Assembly: GCA_963697965.1 (NCBI GenBank)
Contig: OY969108.1
Coordinates: 3,100,001 to 3,164,000, forward strand
Direction: 5' to 3'
Length of the DNA: 64,000 nt
Source: JAPLJC01 sp963697965
GTDB taxonomy: Bacteria; Desulfobacterota; Desulfobaccia; Desulfobaccales; 0-14-0-80-60-11
This document shows, piece after piece, positions 16,014 through 24,548 of the stretch (position 1 is its first letter; every line of letters begins with the position of its first letter). Under the pieces are notes generated by a model. That model did not search any database. It had not been told where the DNA came from and saw only the letters and a program-made list of their open reading frames with translations. A program made the position numbers and the translations under genes.

Positions 16014-16472
16014 TCAGCGATGTCTCCGGGCCCGCTCCATTTCCCGCTGTTGCTCCCGGCGTTTGATGCTCTCCCGTTTATCGTACTTCTTCTTGCCCTT
16101 GGCCAGGGCCAGTTCCACCTTGGCGTGCTGGTCCCGAAAATAGAGGCGCACTGGAATCAGGGTGTAGCCTCGCTCCTGCAATTTGCCCAGCAGGCGCCGC
16201 ATCTCCCAGTGGTGCATGAGGAGTTTCCGGGGCCGCTCCGGGTTGTGGCTCTCCGGTCCGGCGTGGGAATAGGGGCTGATGTGGGCGTTGTGGAGAAAGA
16301 TCTCGCCGCCCCGGAAGTTGGCGAAGGCGTCGTCGATATTGGCCTTGCCCTGGCGCAGGGATTTGACTTCCGTGCCCTTCAGCACCAGGCCGGCCTCATA
16401 AAGGGCGTCGATGGCGTATTCGAAATAGGCCTTGCGGTTGCGGCAGATGATCTTGATGTCGTCTTGGCTCAT
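16014..16472 (-). CDS. smpB: SsrA-binding protein SmpB
   Basis: 152 residues. SmpB binds tmRNA and brings it to stalled ribosomes for trans-translation. The OB-fold core RKAYFEYAIDALYEAGLVL, GTEVKSLRQGKANIDDAF and the basic C-terminal tail GKKKYDKRESIKRREQQRE that inserts into the ribosomal mRNA channel are all present. Its start overlaps the ptsI stop codon (ATGA). The tmRNA gene itself is not in the window. Confidence 0.97.
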   Translation of the reverse strand: MSQDDIKIICRNRKAYFEYAIDALYEAGLVLKGTEVKSLRQGKANIDDAFANFRGGEIFLHNAHISPYSHAGPESHNPERPRKLLMHHWEMRRLLGKLQERGYTLIPVRLYFRDQHAKVELALAKGKKKYDKRESIKRREQQREMERARRHR

Positions 16473-18253
16473 TTTGCCAGCTTAGTGGCCAGAGGGCGGC
16501 CAAATCTGAAGATTTCCGGAAAGAGACGGTCCATCTCCCCGGTGACGTAGTCGTTGACCTCTTCCACGGTGTGCAACCGCAAGGCCCGCGCCGCGGTTTC
16601 CCTGGCCTTTGCTTGAGAGGTCATGCGGATGACCCTTTTGACCACCGGGATGGCCATAGTGTTCATGGAGAATTCCTCCACCCCCAGGCCCAGGAGCACC
16701 GGGATGTAGAGGGGGTCGCCGGCCATCTCTCCGCACATGGCCACGGGAATGCCGGCCTGGTGGCCGACCTGCACCACGTCCCGCACCATGCGCAGCACCG
16801 CCGGGTGCAGGGGCTGGTACATGTCCGCCACCTGCTGGTTGACCCGGTCGATGGCCAGGGCATACTGGATCAGGTCGTTGGTGCCAATGCTGAAAAAATC
16901 GGCGTAGCGGGTGAGCAGATCCGCCAGGGTCACCGCGGCGGGCACCTCGATCATGGCCCCCACCGGCAGCGCCGGGTCGAAGGGGACCTTTTCCCTTTTC
17001 AGCTCTTTTTTTACCAACTCCAGGAGCTGCCGGGCCTCCTGCATCTCCCGGGGGCTGGAGATCAGGGGAAACATGACCCGCACCTGGCCGAAGGCCGAGG
17101 CCCTGAGGATGGCCTTGAGCTGAGTCCGGAAGATCGTTTGCTCCTTTAAACAGAAGCGGATGGCCCGGAGCCCCAAGGCCGGGTTCATCTCCGGGGCGTA
17201 CTCCAGGGGCGACAGGAACTTGTCCCCGCCGATGTCCAGGGTGCGGATGGTTACCACCCGGGGCGCCATGGCCTCCACCACCTGCCGGTAATCCTGAAAA
17301 AGTTCCTCTTCCGTGGGCAGATGGCGCTGACGCAGATAGAGAAACTCGGTGCGGTAGAGTCCCACCCCGTCGGCCCCGCACTTGGTGGCCATGGCCACCT
17401 CTTGCGGCATCTCGATGTTGGCCAGCACCCGGGTGGGCAGCCCGTCGCTGGTAGTGGCGGGCATGCTGCAACCCAGGAACACCTCCGACTTGAAGACCTC
17501 GAAATCCGCCCGCCGGGTCTGGTAAGTCCGGCGCGTTTCGTCATCCGGGTTCAAAATCACCAGACCGGTAATGCCGTCCAGGATCAGCAGGTCCCCGGAT
17601 TCGATCTCCTGGGTGGCGTTATCCAGCCCCACCACCGCGGGGATATCCAGGGAATGGGCGATGATGGCGGTGTGGGAGGTCTTGCCGCCCCGCTCGGTGA
17701 TGAATCCCAGTACCTGGGCCTTGTCCATCTGGGTGGTTTCAGCAGGCGATAGGTCCCGGGCCACCATGATAGCCGGCTCTTTGAAGGAGAAGGGCTTGCG
17801 GGAGTCTTTGCCGGTGAGCCGCCCCATGAGGCGCTGGTAAACCATCTCCACGTCAGCCAGGCGGCCCCGGATATGTTTGTCGCCGATGCGCTGGAATAGC
17901 TCATTAATCTTCAGGTACGCCTGGTGCAAGGCCCGTTCGGCGTTGAGGTTTTCCTCCTGGATAAGCCTCAGGGTTTCGGAGTTGAGCATCCGGTCCCGGA
18001 GAATCAACAGGTGCAGCTCCAGGATGTGGGCGTGCTCCTTCAGGTCCTCGGAAATTCCCTCCTTGAGGACGGTCAGCTCCGATTCGATCTGGTCCACCGC
18101 CTGCCGGAAACGCTCCTGTTCCTCGTCCACATCCTCTTTGGTGTACAGGTGGCGGGTGCTGACCTGGGCGGCCTCAGTCAGGACCTGGACCCGCCCTATG
18201 ACTATCCCAGGGGAGGCGGGGATACCCTGGAGGGAACGGTTTTCCCGGCTCAT
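16469..18253 (-). CDS. ptsI: Phosphoenolpyruvate-protein phosphotransferase (PTS enzyme I)
   Basis: 594 residues, full-length EI. It takes phosphate from PEP onto H194 in the motif GGKTSHTAIIAHSLDIPAVV and passes it to HPr. The N-terminal HPr-binding helical domain (about 25-145), the swivelling His domain and the C-terminal PEP-binding barrel (DIGGDKFL, GTNDLIQYALAIDR, VAMCGEMAGDP) are complete. It is coupled to the HPr gene by an ATGA overlap and to smpB by another. No EIIABC sugar transporter is present here, which suggests a regulatory PTS. Confidence 0.96.
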   Translation of the reverse strand: MSRENRSLQGIPASPGIVIGRVQVLTEAAQVSTRHLYTKEDVDEEQERFRQAVDQIESELTVLKEGISEDLKEHAHILELHLLILRDRMLNSETLRLIQEENLNAERALHQAYLKINELFQRIGDKHIRGRLADVEMVYQRLMGRLTGKDSRKPFSFKEPAIMVARDLSPAETTQMDKAQVLGFITERGGKTSHTAIIAHSLDIPAVVGLDNATQEIESGDLLILDGITGLVILNPDDETRRTYQTRRADFEVFKSEVFLGCSMPATTSDGLPTRVLANIEMPQEVAMATKCGADGVGLYRTEFLYLRQRHLPTEEELFQDYRQVVEAMAPRVVTIRTLDIGGDKFLSPLEYAPEMNPALGLRAIRFCLKEQTIFRTQLKAILRASAFGQVRVMFPLISSPREMQEARQLLELVKKELKREKVPFDPALPVGAMIEVPAAVTLADLLTRYADFFSIGTNDLIQYALAIDRVNQQVADMYQPLHPAVLRMVRDVVQVGHQAGIPVAMCGEMAGDPLYIPVLLGLGVEEFSMNTMAIPVVKRVIRMTSQAKARETAARALRLHTVEEVNDYVTGEMDRLFPEIFRFGRPLATKLAK

Positions 18254-18588
18254 GTCTCTCCAAACTTGCGGGCGAACAGCGAGGCTATCGTCATGGCCGC
18301 CTCCCGGGCCTGGGGTCCGCTGGCCCGCAACACCAGACGGCTTCCCTGGGGGCAGTCCAGGGACAGGATGGCCAACAGATCCCGGGCGTCCGCCACCACC
18401 CCGTCTTTCTCCAGGGTGATGCTGGTGGCCTCATAACCCTGGGCCAGGGCGGTAATCTTGGCCACTGGCCGGGCATGGAGGCCCAGGCGGTTTTCCACCC
18501 AGAGTTCCCGCTCCACCGCCGGGGCGGGCGCCGGCTGCTCCGGCTGCAGCGTCTCCTCCAGGATATCCGGCTGTGGTTTGGAACTCAT
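18250..18588 (-). CDS. HPr-family phosphocarrier with N-terminal extension
   Basis: 112 residues from ATG 18588. After a 25-residue low-complexity head rich in P, A, E and Q comes a standard HPr fold; the phosphorylated histidine is H38 in ENRLGLHARPVAKI. The regulatory serine of Gram-positive HPr (Ser46, normally KSIMGV) is replaced by aspartate D70 in ARDLLAILSL. The protein can receive phosphate from the adjacent EI, but it cannot be phosphorylated on that serine. Longer upstream readings were rejected because they run through the rsmI gene. Confidence 0.9.
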   Translation of the reverse strand: MSSKPQPDILEETLQPEQPAPAPAVERELWVENRLGLHARPVAKITALAQGYEATSITLEKDGVVADARDLLAILSLDCPQGSRLVLRASGPQAREAAMTIASLFARKFGET

Positions 18589-18623
18589 GGATGATTTCCC
18601 TGAAACACTACACTGGCTCAGAT

Positions 18624-19466
18624 TCACTTCAGCCGCCCCTGCTCCTTCAAGGCCAGGTAGGCCTGGTAGACCGGGCGCCGGGGCAGGCCCCGGGCTGCCG
18701 CCACCGTCTCCGTCAGCCGCCGCCCGCTGAGGCCCTGTTCCCGAGCGGTCTCCAGGAGGCTGCCCTCCAGGTCCAGGGGCGCGGCCGCCTGCTCCCCGGG
18801 GAGGGACAGCACCAGGGCGCATTCACCTTTGATGGCCGCGTCCTTAAGCTCTGCCGCCACCTGGGGCAACGGGCCCCGCCAGCTCTGCTCGAATTTCTTG
18901 GTAAGCTCTCTAACCACCAGGACCCGGCGATCAGGCATGGTGGCGGCCAGTTCCTCCAGGGTGCGGCTCAGGCGCCGGGGAGACTCGTAAAGGATGAGGA
19001 CCCGCTGCTCCCGGGCCAGCCCCGCGAAGAGCTTGAGCCGCCGGCCTTCCCCCCGGGGCAGGAAACCTATAAAAAGTATATCCCCTTTGAAGCCGGAAAG
19101 CGAGAGGGCCGCCACTCCGGCGGCGGGGCCGGGCACGGCCTCCACCCTGACCCCCGCCTCCCAGGCCAGGGCCACCAGGTCGGCGCCGGGGTCCGAAAAC
19201 CCGGGGGTGCCGGCGTCGCTTACCAGGGCGATCTGCTGGCCGTCCTGAAGGCGGCTGATCAGCTCCGGCCCCCGGCTCTCCCGGTTGTGGGCGTGGTAGC
19301 TGATCAGGGGGGTGGCGATGCCGTAGTGGCTCAGGAGCTTTCTGGTGCGCCGGGTGTCCTCGGCGGCGATCAGGTCCGCCTCCTTGAGCACCCGCAGGGC
19401 CCGCAGGGTGATGTCCTCCAGGTTGCCGATGGGCGTGGCGACGATGTGTAAGGTTCCAGAGACCAT
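18624..19466 (-). CDS. rsmI: 16S rRNA (cytidine1402-2'-O)-methyltransferase
   Basis: 280 residues from ATG 19466, typical RsmI length. It methylates the ribose of C1402 in the decoding centre using SAM. Family blocks: LHIVATPIGNLEDITLRAL at the start, AAEDTRRTRKLL, LVSDAGTPGFSDPGADLV and the PGPAAGVAALSLSG loop. The C-terminal KEQGRLK end is near normal. Upstream codons in the same frame reach into the intergenic palindrome at 19542 and were not used. Confidence 0.96.
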   Translation of the reverse strand: MVSGTLHIVATPIGNLEDITLRALRVLKEADLIAAEDTRRTRKLLSHYGIATPLISYHAHNRESRGPELISRLQDGQQIALVSDAGTPGFSDPGADLVALAWEAGVRVEAVPGPAAGVAALSLSGFKGDILFIGFLPRGEGRRLKLFAGLAREQRVLILYESPRRLSRTLEELAATMPDRRVLVVRELTKKFEQSWRGPLPQVAAELKDAAIKGECALVLSLPGEQAAAPLDLEGSLLETAREQGLSGRRLTETVAAARGLPRRPVYQAYLALKEQGRLK

Positions 19467-19541
19467 TGGCGATAAATGGGGGGGGCTGGATCTCAGACCA
19501 GGGAGGCTCACTTTTCCCTTAGAGTTTAGATAGTTATTCGA

Positions 19542-19554
19542 TGGGCAGTGCCCA
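19542..19554. repeat. Small palindrome, family B
   Basis: TGGGCA-G-TGCCCA lies between rsmI and yraN. A longer copy, GGTGGGCA-C-TGCCCACC, lies at 24604-24620. Confidence 0.55.
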
Positions 19555-19563
19555 CCGCAACCC

Positions 19564-19932
19564 TCAAAAGGCATTCTGAATTATTTCGATCTGCGGCCCC
19601 TGGTCATTAACCGTGATCCCCACCACGTCAAAGCGCACCAGCACGTCCGCGCCCAGACGTTTCTGTTTCAGGTAATAATCGGCCAGGCGCCGCAATCTGT
19701 TCTGTTTGGCGGCGGACACGGCCTCCTGGGGAGTACCGAAGCGCTCCCCCCGGCGGGTCTTGACTTCGATGATCACCAACACTTTGCCCTGCCGGGCGAT
19801 GAGGTCGATCTCACCCAGAGGCGTGAGATAATTGCGCTCCAGGATCTTATAACCCTGCCTTTTCAAGGCGGAGGCGGCCAGGTCCTCCCCGGCGTCGCCC
19901 AGTTGGCGCCGGGTAGTCGGCGGCGGACACAT
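19564..19932 (-). CDS. yraN: YraN family (UPF0102) endonuclease-fold protein
   Basis: 122 residues. The restriction-endonuclease-like fold core is visible: GEDLAASALKRQGYKILERN, then GEIDLIARQGKVLVIIEVKTR with the D and ExK residues of a PD-(D/E)xK site. The biochemical role is not established; the gene is conserved beside rnhB and rsmI in many bacteria, as here. It lies about 90 bp after rnhB with a palindromic repeat between them. Confidence 0.93.
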   Translation of the reverse strand: MCPPPTTRRQLGDAGEDLAASALKRQGYKILERNYLTPLGEIDLIARQGKVLVIIEVKTRRGERFGTPQEAVSAAKQNRLRRLADYYLKQKRLGADVLVRFDVVGITVNDQGPQIEIIQNAF

Positions 19933-19960
19933 ATTAGCCCTCTTAATATTAAAAATACCC

Positions 19961-20021
19961 GGTGGGGCGGGCGTCCCCGCCCGCCACCCTCAGACCGGCG
20001 GCCAGGGACGGCCGCCCCACC
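19961..20021. repeat. GC-rich inverted-repeat element touching the rnhB stop
   Basis: Outer arms GGTGGGGCGG (19961-19970) and CCGCCCCACC (20012-20021) are exact complements, with a second hairpin (GGCGGGCGTCCCCGCCCGCC-like) inside. The right arm ends within the rnhB stop codon. GC-rich relatives with the same GGGCGG/CCGCCC theme lie near 32291-32332. Confidence 0.6.
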
Positions 20022-20671
20022 TATTTTGTAGTTAATCCGCCAACCCACTCCTTCACACCCCGGAAGGTGCGGCGGTGCTGGTCGCAGGGGCCCCAGCAGC
20101 GCAGGGCCTCCAGGTGTTCAGGGGTGGCGTAGCCCTTGTGCCGGGCAAAATGGTACTGGGGATAGCGCCGGTGCAACTCCTCCATGAGGCGGTCCCGGTA
20201 CACCTTGGCCACGATGGCGGCCGCGGAGATGGAGGGGCAAAGGGCATCCCCCTTAATCACCGGCTGCTGCGGAAAGGTCAGAGACAAGGGCAGGTGGCCG
20301 TCCACCAGGACCATCTGAGGGATGGGAGTCAGGGCCCGCACCGCCAGGGCCATGACCTTGAGGGAGGCCTTCAGGATCCCCAGGATTTCAATCTGGCGGG
20401 CACTCAATTCCCGAATGGCAAAGGCCAGGGCGGCGGCCCGGATTTCTTGATCCAGGACGGCCCTGGCCTCGGGGGCCAGGCACTTGGAATCCCGGAGTCC
20501 GGAAATCCGCCTCTCGAGAGGGGCAGGCAAGATCACTGCCGCGGCCACCACCGGTCCGGCCAGCGGGCCCCGGCCGACTTCGTCCACCCCGGCGATCAGG
20601 CTTAAACCTTGAAGGCGCCAAAAAGCCTCCGGGTCAGCAAACATCTTGCCGCTGCCCGGGAGCCGGCTCAT
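20021..20671 (-). CDS. rnhB: Ribonuclease HII
   Basis: 216 residues. RNase HII removes ribonucleotides misincorporated in DNA. The catalytic DEVGRGPLAGPVV motif near residue 30 carries the first Asp and Glu; further acidic residues are in LVDGHLPL and in KVYRDRLM. An N-terminal extension of about 20 residues is common. Its start overlaps the rplS stop (ATGA), placing it in the rpsP-to-rsmI run. Confidence 0.96.
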   Translation of the reverse strand: MSRLPGSGKMFADPEAFWRLQGLSLIAGVDEVGRGPLAGPVVAAAVILPAPLERRISGLRDSKCLAPEARAVLDQEIRAAALAFAIRELSARQIEILGILKASLKVMALAVRALTPIPQMVLVDGHLPLSLTFPQQPVIKGDALCPSISAAAIVAKVYRDRLMEELHRRYPQYHFARHKGYATPEHLEALRCWGPCDQHRRTFRGVKEWVGGLTTK

Positions 20672-21021
20672 GCGATGGGGGTCCGCTTTTCTTTGATGCG
20701 GGCCGCCTTACCCACCCGCTGCCGCAGGTAGTAAAGGCGGCTGCGGTTGACGTCGCCCCGGGTGAGAACCACCACCTTGTCGATATTGGGGGAATGGGTG
20801 GGGAAGATGCGCTCCACCCCCACTCCGTAAGAGACCTTGCGCACCGTAAAGCTTGCCCCGGTGAGGCCGCCCCGTTTCCGGATGACCACCCCTTTGAAGA
20901 TCTGAATCCTCTCCTTCTCACCTTCCACGATGCGCACGTGCACTTCCACGGTATCCCCGGGGCGAAAGGCGGGCAAATCCGCCCGCATCTGCTCCCGGGC
21001 CAATTGATTAACCCGTTCCAT
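20668..21021 (-). CDS. rplS: 50S ribosomal protein L19
   Basis: 117 residues from ATG 21021. L19 sits at the 30S-50S interface. FRPGDTVEVHVRIVEGEKER, IQIFKGVVIRKRGGL and GVGVERIFPTHSPNIDKV are diagnostic. It directly follows trmD (5 bp). An in-frame extension further upstream runs through trmD and is not real. Confidence 0.97.
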   Translation of the reverse strand: MERVNQLAREQMRADLPAFRPGDTVEVHVRIVEGEKERIQIFKGVVIRKRGGLTGASFTVRKVSYGVGVERIFPTHSPNIDKVVVLTRGDVNRSRLYYLRQRVGKAARIKEKRTPIA

Positions 21022-21026
21022 AATTT

Positions 21027-21767
21027 TCACCTGTCTTCTTCCGGCGTTTCGGCCAGGGTTTCGATAAACTTTCGATCTTCCGGCGCCAAGGGCGCCTTGG
21101 CCAGGAGGTCCGGCCGTGAGGCCCGGGTGCGGAGCAGGGCCTGCTGCCGCCGCCACTCCCGGATGCGCCGGTGGTCGCCCTCCAGCAACACCGGGGGCAC
21201 CCGGTGGCCTTCGAAATCCCGGGGCCGGGTGTAATGGGGATATTCCAGCAACCCGGTCTGAAATGAATCATCTGCGGCGGCCCCTTCGCCTCCCAACACC
21301 CCGGGAAGCAGCCGGGTCACCGCGTCCAGCACGGCCAGGGCCGGGATCTCCCCCCCCGTCAGGATATAATCGCCGATGGAGAGCATTCCGTCAATATAGT
21401 ATTTGACCCTCTCGTCCACCCCCTCATAATGGCCGCAGATCAGCAGGAGATGGGGCAAGGCCGCCAGCTCCCGAGCCTTATCCTGGTCAAAGAGGTGGCC
21501 CTGGGGGCTCAGCAGGAGGATGCAAACTTGCGGGTCTTCCTGCCGGGCCGCCCGGATGGCCGCCACCAGGGGCGCCATCAGCATCACCATGCCGGGGCCG
21601 CCGCCGTAGGGACGGTCGTCCGTCACCTGGTGACGGTCCGTAGTGTAATCCCGCAGGTTCAGGACCTTAAACTCCACGGCTCCCCGGATCTGGGCCTGCT
21701 GCAACATGCTCTCGGCCAACGGCGACCTGAAAAATTCCGGGAACAGGGTCAGCAGATCAATGCGCAT
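21027..21767 (-). CDS. trmD: tRNA (guanine37-N1)-methyltransferase
   Basis: 246 residues. TrmD makes m1G37 and prevents +1 frameshifting. The SPOUT trefoil-knot motifs LLLICGHYEGVDERV and IGDYILTGGEIPALAV are intact, and so is the C-terminal DNA-binding-like tail with EYPHYTRPRDFEG. Start MRIDLLTLFPEFF matches the family. It overlaps rimM by 11 bp. Confidence 0.97.
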   Translation of the reverse strand: MRIDLLTLFPEFFRSPLAESMLQQAQIRGAVEFKVLNLRDYTTDRHQVTDDRPYGGGPGMVMLMAPLVAAIRAARQEDPQVCILLLSPQGHLFDQDKARELAALPHLLLICGHYEGVDERVKYYIDGMLSIGDYILTGGEIPALAVLDAVTRLLPGVLGGEGAAADDSFQTGLLEYPHYTRPRDFEGHRVPPVLLEGDHRRIREWRRQQALLRTRASRPDLLAKAPLAPEDRKFIETLAETPEEDR

Positions 21768-22299
21768 AGGTTTCCAGCAATCCCGGCGGCGGCGCCACCT
21801 TCAGGAACCCTTCCTTCAGGTTGATTTCCAGCACCACCTCCGCCACCGCGGGGAGGAGGAGCTCCCGCTGGCCCTGGACCACCACGTAGACGTCGTGGCC
21901 CGGGGTGGGCAGGATCTCCTGCAGCCGGCCCAGCAGGGCCCCGTCCCCGGCGTCGTAGACGGGCAATCCCAGCAGTTGAAACCAGTAGTATTCCCCCGGC
22001 GGCAACGGGGGAAAGCGCCGGCGGTCTCCCAGGACCTGCCTGCCGCTCAACTGCTCCGCCTGGGTCCGGGTCTCGACGCCGGCCAGCCGGAGCAGCACCT
22101 GGTTTTTGAGGCGATCCGCCTGGAGGACGGCATAGGTTTGCTCGCCGATCACCACTTCGGCCAGGGCCTGAAAGACCTCCGGGTCGGTGGTGGCGGCCGC
22201 GGCATCGGGACGAACCTTGACGGCCCCGCCCAGGCCTTGGGCTCCGGAAATCCGTCCCAAGCCGATGAGATGGGAGGGTGAATCGTGCCCTTTACTCAA
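21757..22299 (-). CDS. rimM: Ribosome maturation factor RimM
   Basis: About 180 residues. RimM binds S19 and helps mature the 30S head. The N-terminal domain begins HLIGLGRISGAQGLGGAVKV and the C-terminal PRC-barrel half includes YYWFQLLGLPVYDAGDGALLG and HDVYVVVQG. No ATG or GTG suits the start; TTG at 22299 overlaps the khpA stop codon and is the best choice, so coupled translation from khpA is likely. Confidence 0.93.
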   Translation of the reverse strand: MSKGHDSPSHLIGLGRISGAQGLGGAVKVRPDAAAATTDPEVFQALAEVVIGEQTYAVLQADRLKNQVLLRLAGVETRTQAEQLSGRQVLGDRRRFPPLPPGEYYWFQLLGLPVYDAGDGALLGRLQEILPTPGHDVYVVVQGQRELLLPAVAEVVLEINLKEGFLKVAPPPGLLETYAH

Positions 22300-22522
22300 G
22301 GATTTCCAACACCGCCCGCTTGCGAATTTTGGTGGAGGCGGCACTGAGAATGGTGCGCATAGCCCGGGCGGTGCGCCCTTGCTTGCCTATCACCTTCCCC
22401 AGATCTTCCTTGGCCACCTTGAGTTCGATAACCGAGGTTTGCTCCCCTTCGACTTCGTTGACCTGCACCTCTTCAGGATTATCCACGAGGGCCTGAGCGA
22501 TGAACTTGATCAACTCTTTCAT
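22292..22522 (-). CDS. khpA: KH-domain RNA-binding protein KhpA
   Basis: 76 residues from ATG 22522, the normal KhpA length. The type II KH fold with its GxxG loop is visible as KVIGKQGRTARAMRTI. KhpA, with KhpB, binds many RNAs and affects cell size in Gram-positives; here it sits in the usual place between rpsP and rimM. A GAGGTGG ribosome site supports this start over the in-frame codons upstream. Confidence 0.93.
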   Translation of the reverse strand: MKELIKFIAQALVDNPEEVQVNEVEGEQTSVIELKVAKEDLGKVIGKQGRTARAMRTILSAASTKIRKRAVLEILE

Positions 22523-22586
22523 AGTAACCACCTCTGTCAAGGGGTGGGGCAACCAACCTCCCCGGGTCTGGTCCCTGGGCGAGCGT

Positions 22587-22847
22587 TCAGGCCTCCGGCG
22601 CCGCCGCGGCTTGAGGCCGCTTCTTCAGAAGGCTGGCCACGGTGTCGGTGGGCGTGGCGCCCTTGCTGACCCATTGGGCCAGCAGGTCTTCCTTCACCGT
22701 GACCGCGGCAGGGTCCTGACGCGGATCGTAAGTGCCAATGATTTCCAGGAAGCTACCATCCCGGGGAGACTCGCTATTAGCCACCACGATGCGGTAGTAG
22801 GGGCGCTTTTTCGCGCCGAAACGGGCCAAACGGATACGTAACGCCAT
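22587..22847 (-). CDS. rpsP: 30S ribosomal protein S16
   Basis: 86 residues, complete. MALRIRLARFGAKKRPYYRI and the DPAAVTVKEDLLAQWVSKGA block are diagnostic. S16 is needed for 30S assembly. First gene of the rpsP-khpA-rimM-trmD-rplS-rnhB-yraN-rsmI run; a GGAGGAGA ribosome site precedes it. Confidence 0.97.
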   Translation of the reverse strand: MALRIRLARFGAKKRPYYRIVVANSESPRDGSFLEIIGTYDPRQDPAAVTVKEDLLAQWVSKGATPTDTVASLLKKRPQAAAAPEA

Positions 22848-22958
22848 TAGAGCTGCTCTCTCCTCCTTCGGATGTGATCGGGTCCAACCTTAGAGGCAAT
22901 AAGGGGGAGGGTAATCCTCCTTCAAGCCACTGGACCGGCCTAATTTTATCTTTATATT

Positions 22959-23029
22959 CCCCCCCTTTATTAAAGGGGGGGTTAGGGGGGATTTAAATCC
23001 CCCTAAATCCCCCTTTTGCAGAGGGGGAC
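22959..23029. repeat. Triple hairpin element of C/G runs between ffh and rpsP
   Basis: Three adjoining inverted repeats: seven C plus TTTA against TAAA plus seven G (22959-22981, one-base centre), then TTAGGGGG/CCCCCTAA around ATTTAAAT, then CCCCCTTTT/GAGGGGG. A single-hairpin relative lies at about 26277-26300. The rest of the 310-bp gap 22848-23157 is AT-rich without other visible signal. Confidence 0.65.
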
Positions 23030-23157
23030 TTGATGCCCTTTCTCCCAATAATCTTGAATTTTAATTGGCGGCCTAATGTTTCAAATTTCTCCAATAATTC
23101 TAAAAGGCGTTCCATAATTTTTTTTTCGGAAGCTTTTCGCAGAATCAATTCTGCTTT

Positions 23158-24492
23158 TTAAAAAAACTTGGGCATCAGGCCTTTCATCTTCTTGCCGCCG
23201 TGGGCCATCTGCTTAATCATCTTTTGGGTCACGGTGAAATTCTTCAGCAGGCGGTTGACATCCTGCACCGAGGTGCCGCTGCCCAGGGCGATGCGCCGCC
23301 GGCGGCTGCCGTTGATGATCTGGTGGTCGGCCCGCTCGCCCGGGGTCATGGAGCCGATGATGGCCTCCACCCTTTTCAGGTCCCGCTCGTCGGGCTGCAT
23401 GTTCTTCATGGCCTTGATCTTGCTGCCCAGGCCGGGAATCATGCCCAGCAACTGCTCCATGGAGCCCATCTTCTTGATCTGCCGCAACTGCTCCCGAAAA
23501 TCGTCCAGGGTGAAGGCCTCCCGGCGCAGCTTCTGCTCCAGGGCCTTCACCTGGTCGGCGTCAAAGGACTCCTGGGCCTTCTCGATGAGGGTGAGGACGT
23601 CCCCCATCCCCAGGATGCGGGAGGCCAGCCGGTCCGGGTGGAAGACCTCCAGGGCGTCCAGCTTCTCCCCCACCCCCAGAAACTTGATGGGTTTGCCCAC
23701 CACCTCCCGCATGGAGAGGGCGGCGCCGCCCCGGGCGTCCCCTTCCACCTTGGTGAGAATCACCCCGGTGAGCTTCAGGAGATCGTGGAAACGTTGGCCC
23801 ACCTGCACCGCGTCCTGTCCGGTCATGGCGTCCGCCACCAGGAGAATCTCGTTCGGCGCCACCTTCTCCTTGATGGCCTTGAGCTCCTCCATCAAGGGGG
23901 CGTCGATGTGCAAGCGCCCGGCGGTGTCCAGGATCACCGTGTCGTAGCCCGCGGCGTAGGCCGCCTCCATGGCTGCCCCGGCGATGGCCACCGGGTTCTG
24001 GCCGGGGTCGGTGGGATGCGCCGCCACCCCGCAGTCCGCCGCCAGACGCTGGAGCTGCTCGATGGCCGCCGGGCGCTGCACGTCGGCGGGCACCAGATAT
24101 ACCTGGCGGCCCTGGCTCTTGAGGCGCCGGGCCAGCTTGGCCGCGGTGGTGGTCTTGCCCGATCCCTGCAGACCCACCAGCATCAGGGCGACGGGAGGCC
24201 GGCCGCTCAGGTCCAGCCGCGGGGACTCTCCCCCTAACAGGCCGGTGAGTTCTTCATGGACGATCTTCACCACCTGCTGGGCCGGCGTGAGGGAGCGCAT
24301 CACCTCTTCGCCCACGGCCCGCTCCCTGACCCGCTCGATGAAGGACTTGGCGACCTTGTAGTTGACGTCGGCCTCCAACAGGGCCAGACGCACCTCCCGC
24401 AGGGCCTCCTGCACCTGGGCCTCGGTGAGCTTGCCGTGGCCCTTCAGCTTCTTGAAGACCTGGGCCAGTTTATCGGTTAGGCGATCAAACAT
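23158..24492 (-). CDS. ffh: Signal recognition particle protein Ffh (SRP54)
   Basis: 444 residues. Ffh with 4.5S RNA targets nascent membrane proteins to FtsY. The NG GTPase domain shows the P-loop GLQGSGKTTTAAKLA, DTAGRLHID, and TKVEGDARGG. The methionine-rich M domain starts near 325 and includes MEQLLGMIPGLGSK and GSGTSVQDVNRLLK for RNA binding. The C-terminal GLMPKFF is short but normal. It precedes rpsP on the same strand, a common order. Confidence 0.97.
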   Translation of the reverse strand: MFDRLTDKLAQVFKKLKGHGKLTEAQVQEALREVRLALLEADVNYKVAKSFIERVRERAVGEEVMRSLTPAQQVVKIVHEELTGLLGGESPRLDLSGRPPVALMLVGLQGSGKTTTAAKLARRLKSQGRQVYLVPADVQRPAAIEQLQRLAADCGVAAHPTDPGQNPVAIAGAAMEAAYAAGYDTVILDTAGRLHIDAPLMEELKAIKEKVAPNEILLVADAMTGQDAVQVGQRFHDLLKLTGVILTKVEGDARGGAALSMREVVGKPIKFLGVGEKLDALEVFHPDRLASRILGMGDVLTLIEKAQESFDADQVKALEQKLRREAFTLDDFREQLRQIKKMGSMEQLLGMIPGLGSKIKAMKNMQPDERDLKRVEAIIGSMTPGERADHQIINGSRRRRIALGSGTSVQDVNRLLKNFTVTQKMIKQMAHGGKKMKGLMPKFF

Positions 24493-24502
24493 TTTAAAGA
24501 CC

Positions 24503-24530
24503 GTTTTCGGTTTTCGGTTTTCGGTTTTCG
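24503..24530. repeat. Four exact heptamers upstream of ffh
   Basis: GTTTTCG is repeated four times without error, 11 bp upstream of the ffh start. It is the cleanest of the heptamer arrays. Confidence 0.85.
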
Positions 24531-24548
24531 ATTAAAAAAATTATTACT

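Noticed and set aside
23200..24237. 345-codon frame antisense to ffh
   Set aside because: Shadow of ffh, without protein-like composition or a ribosome site.
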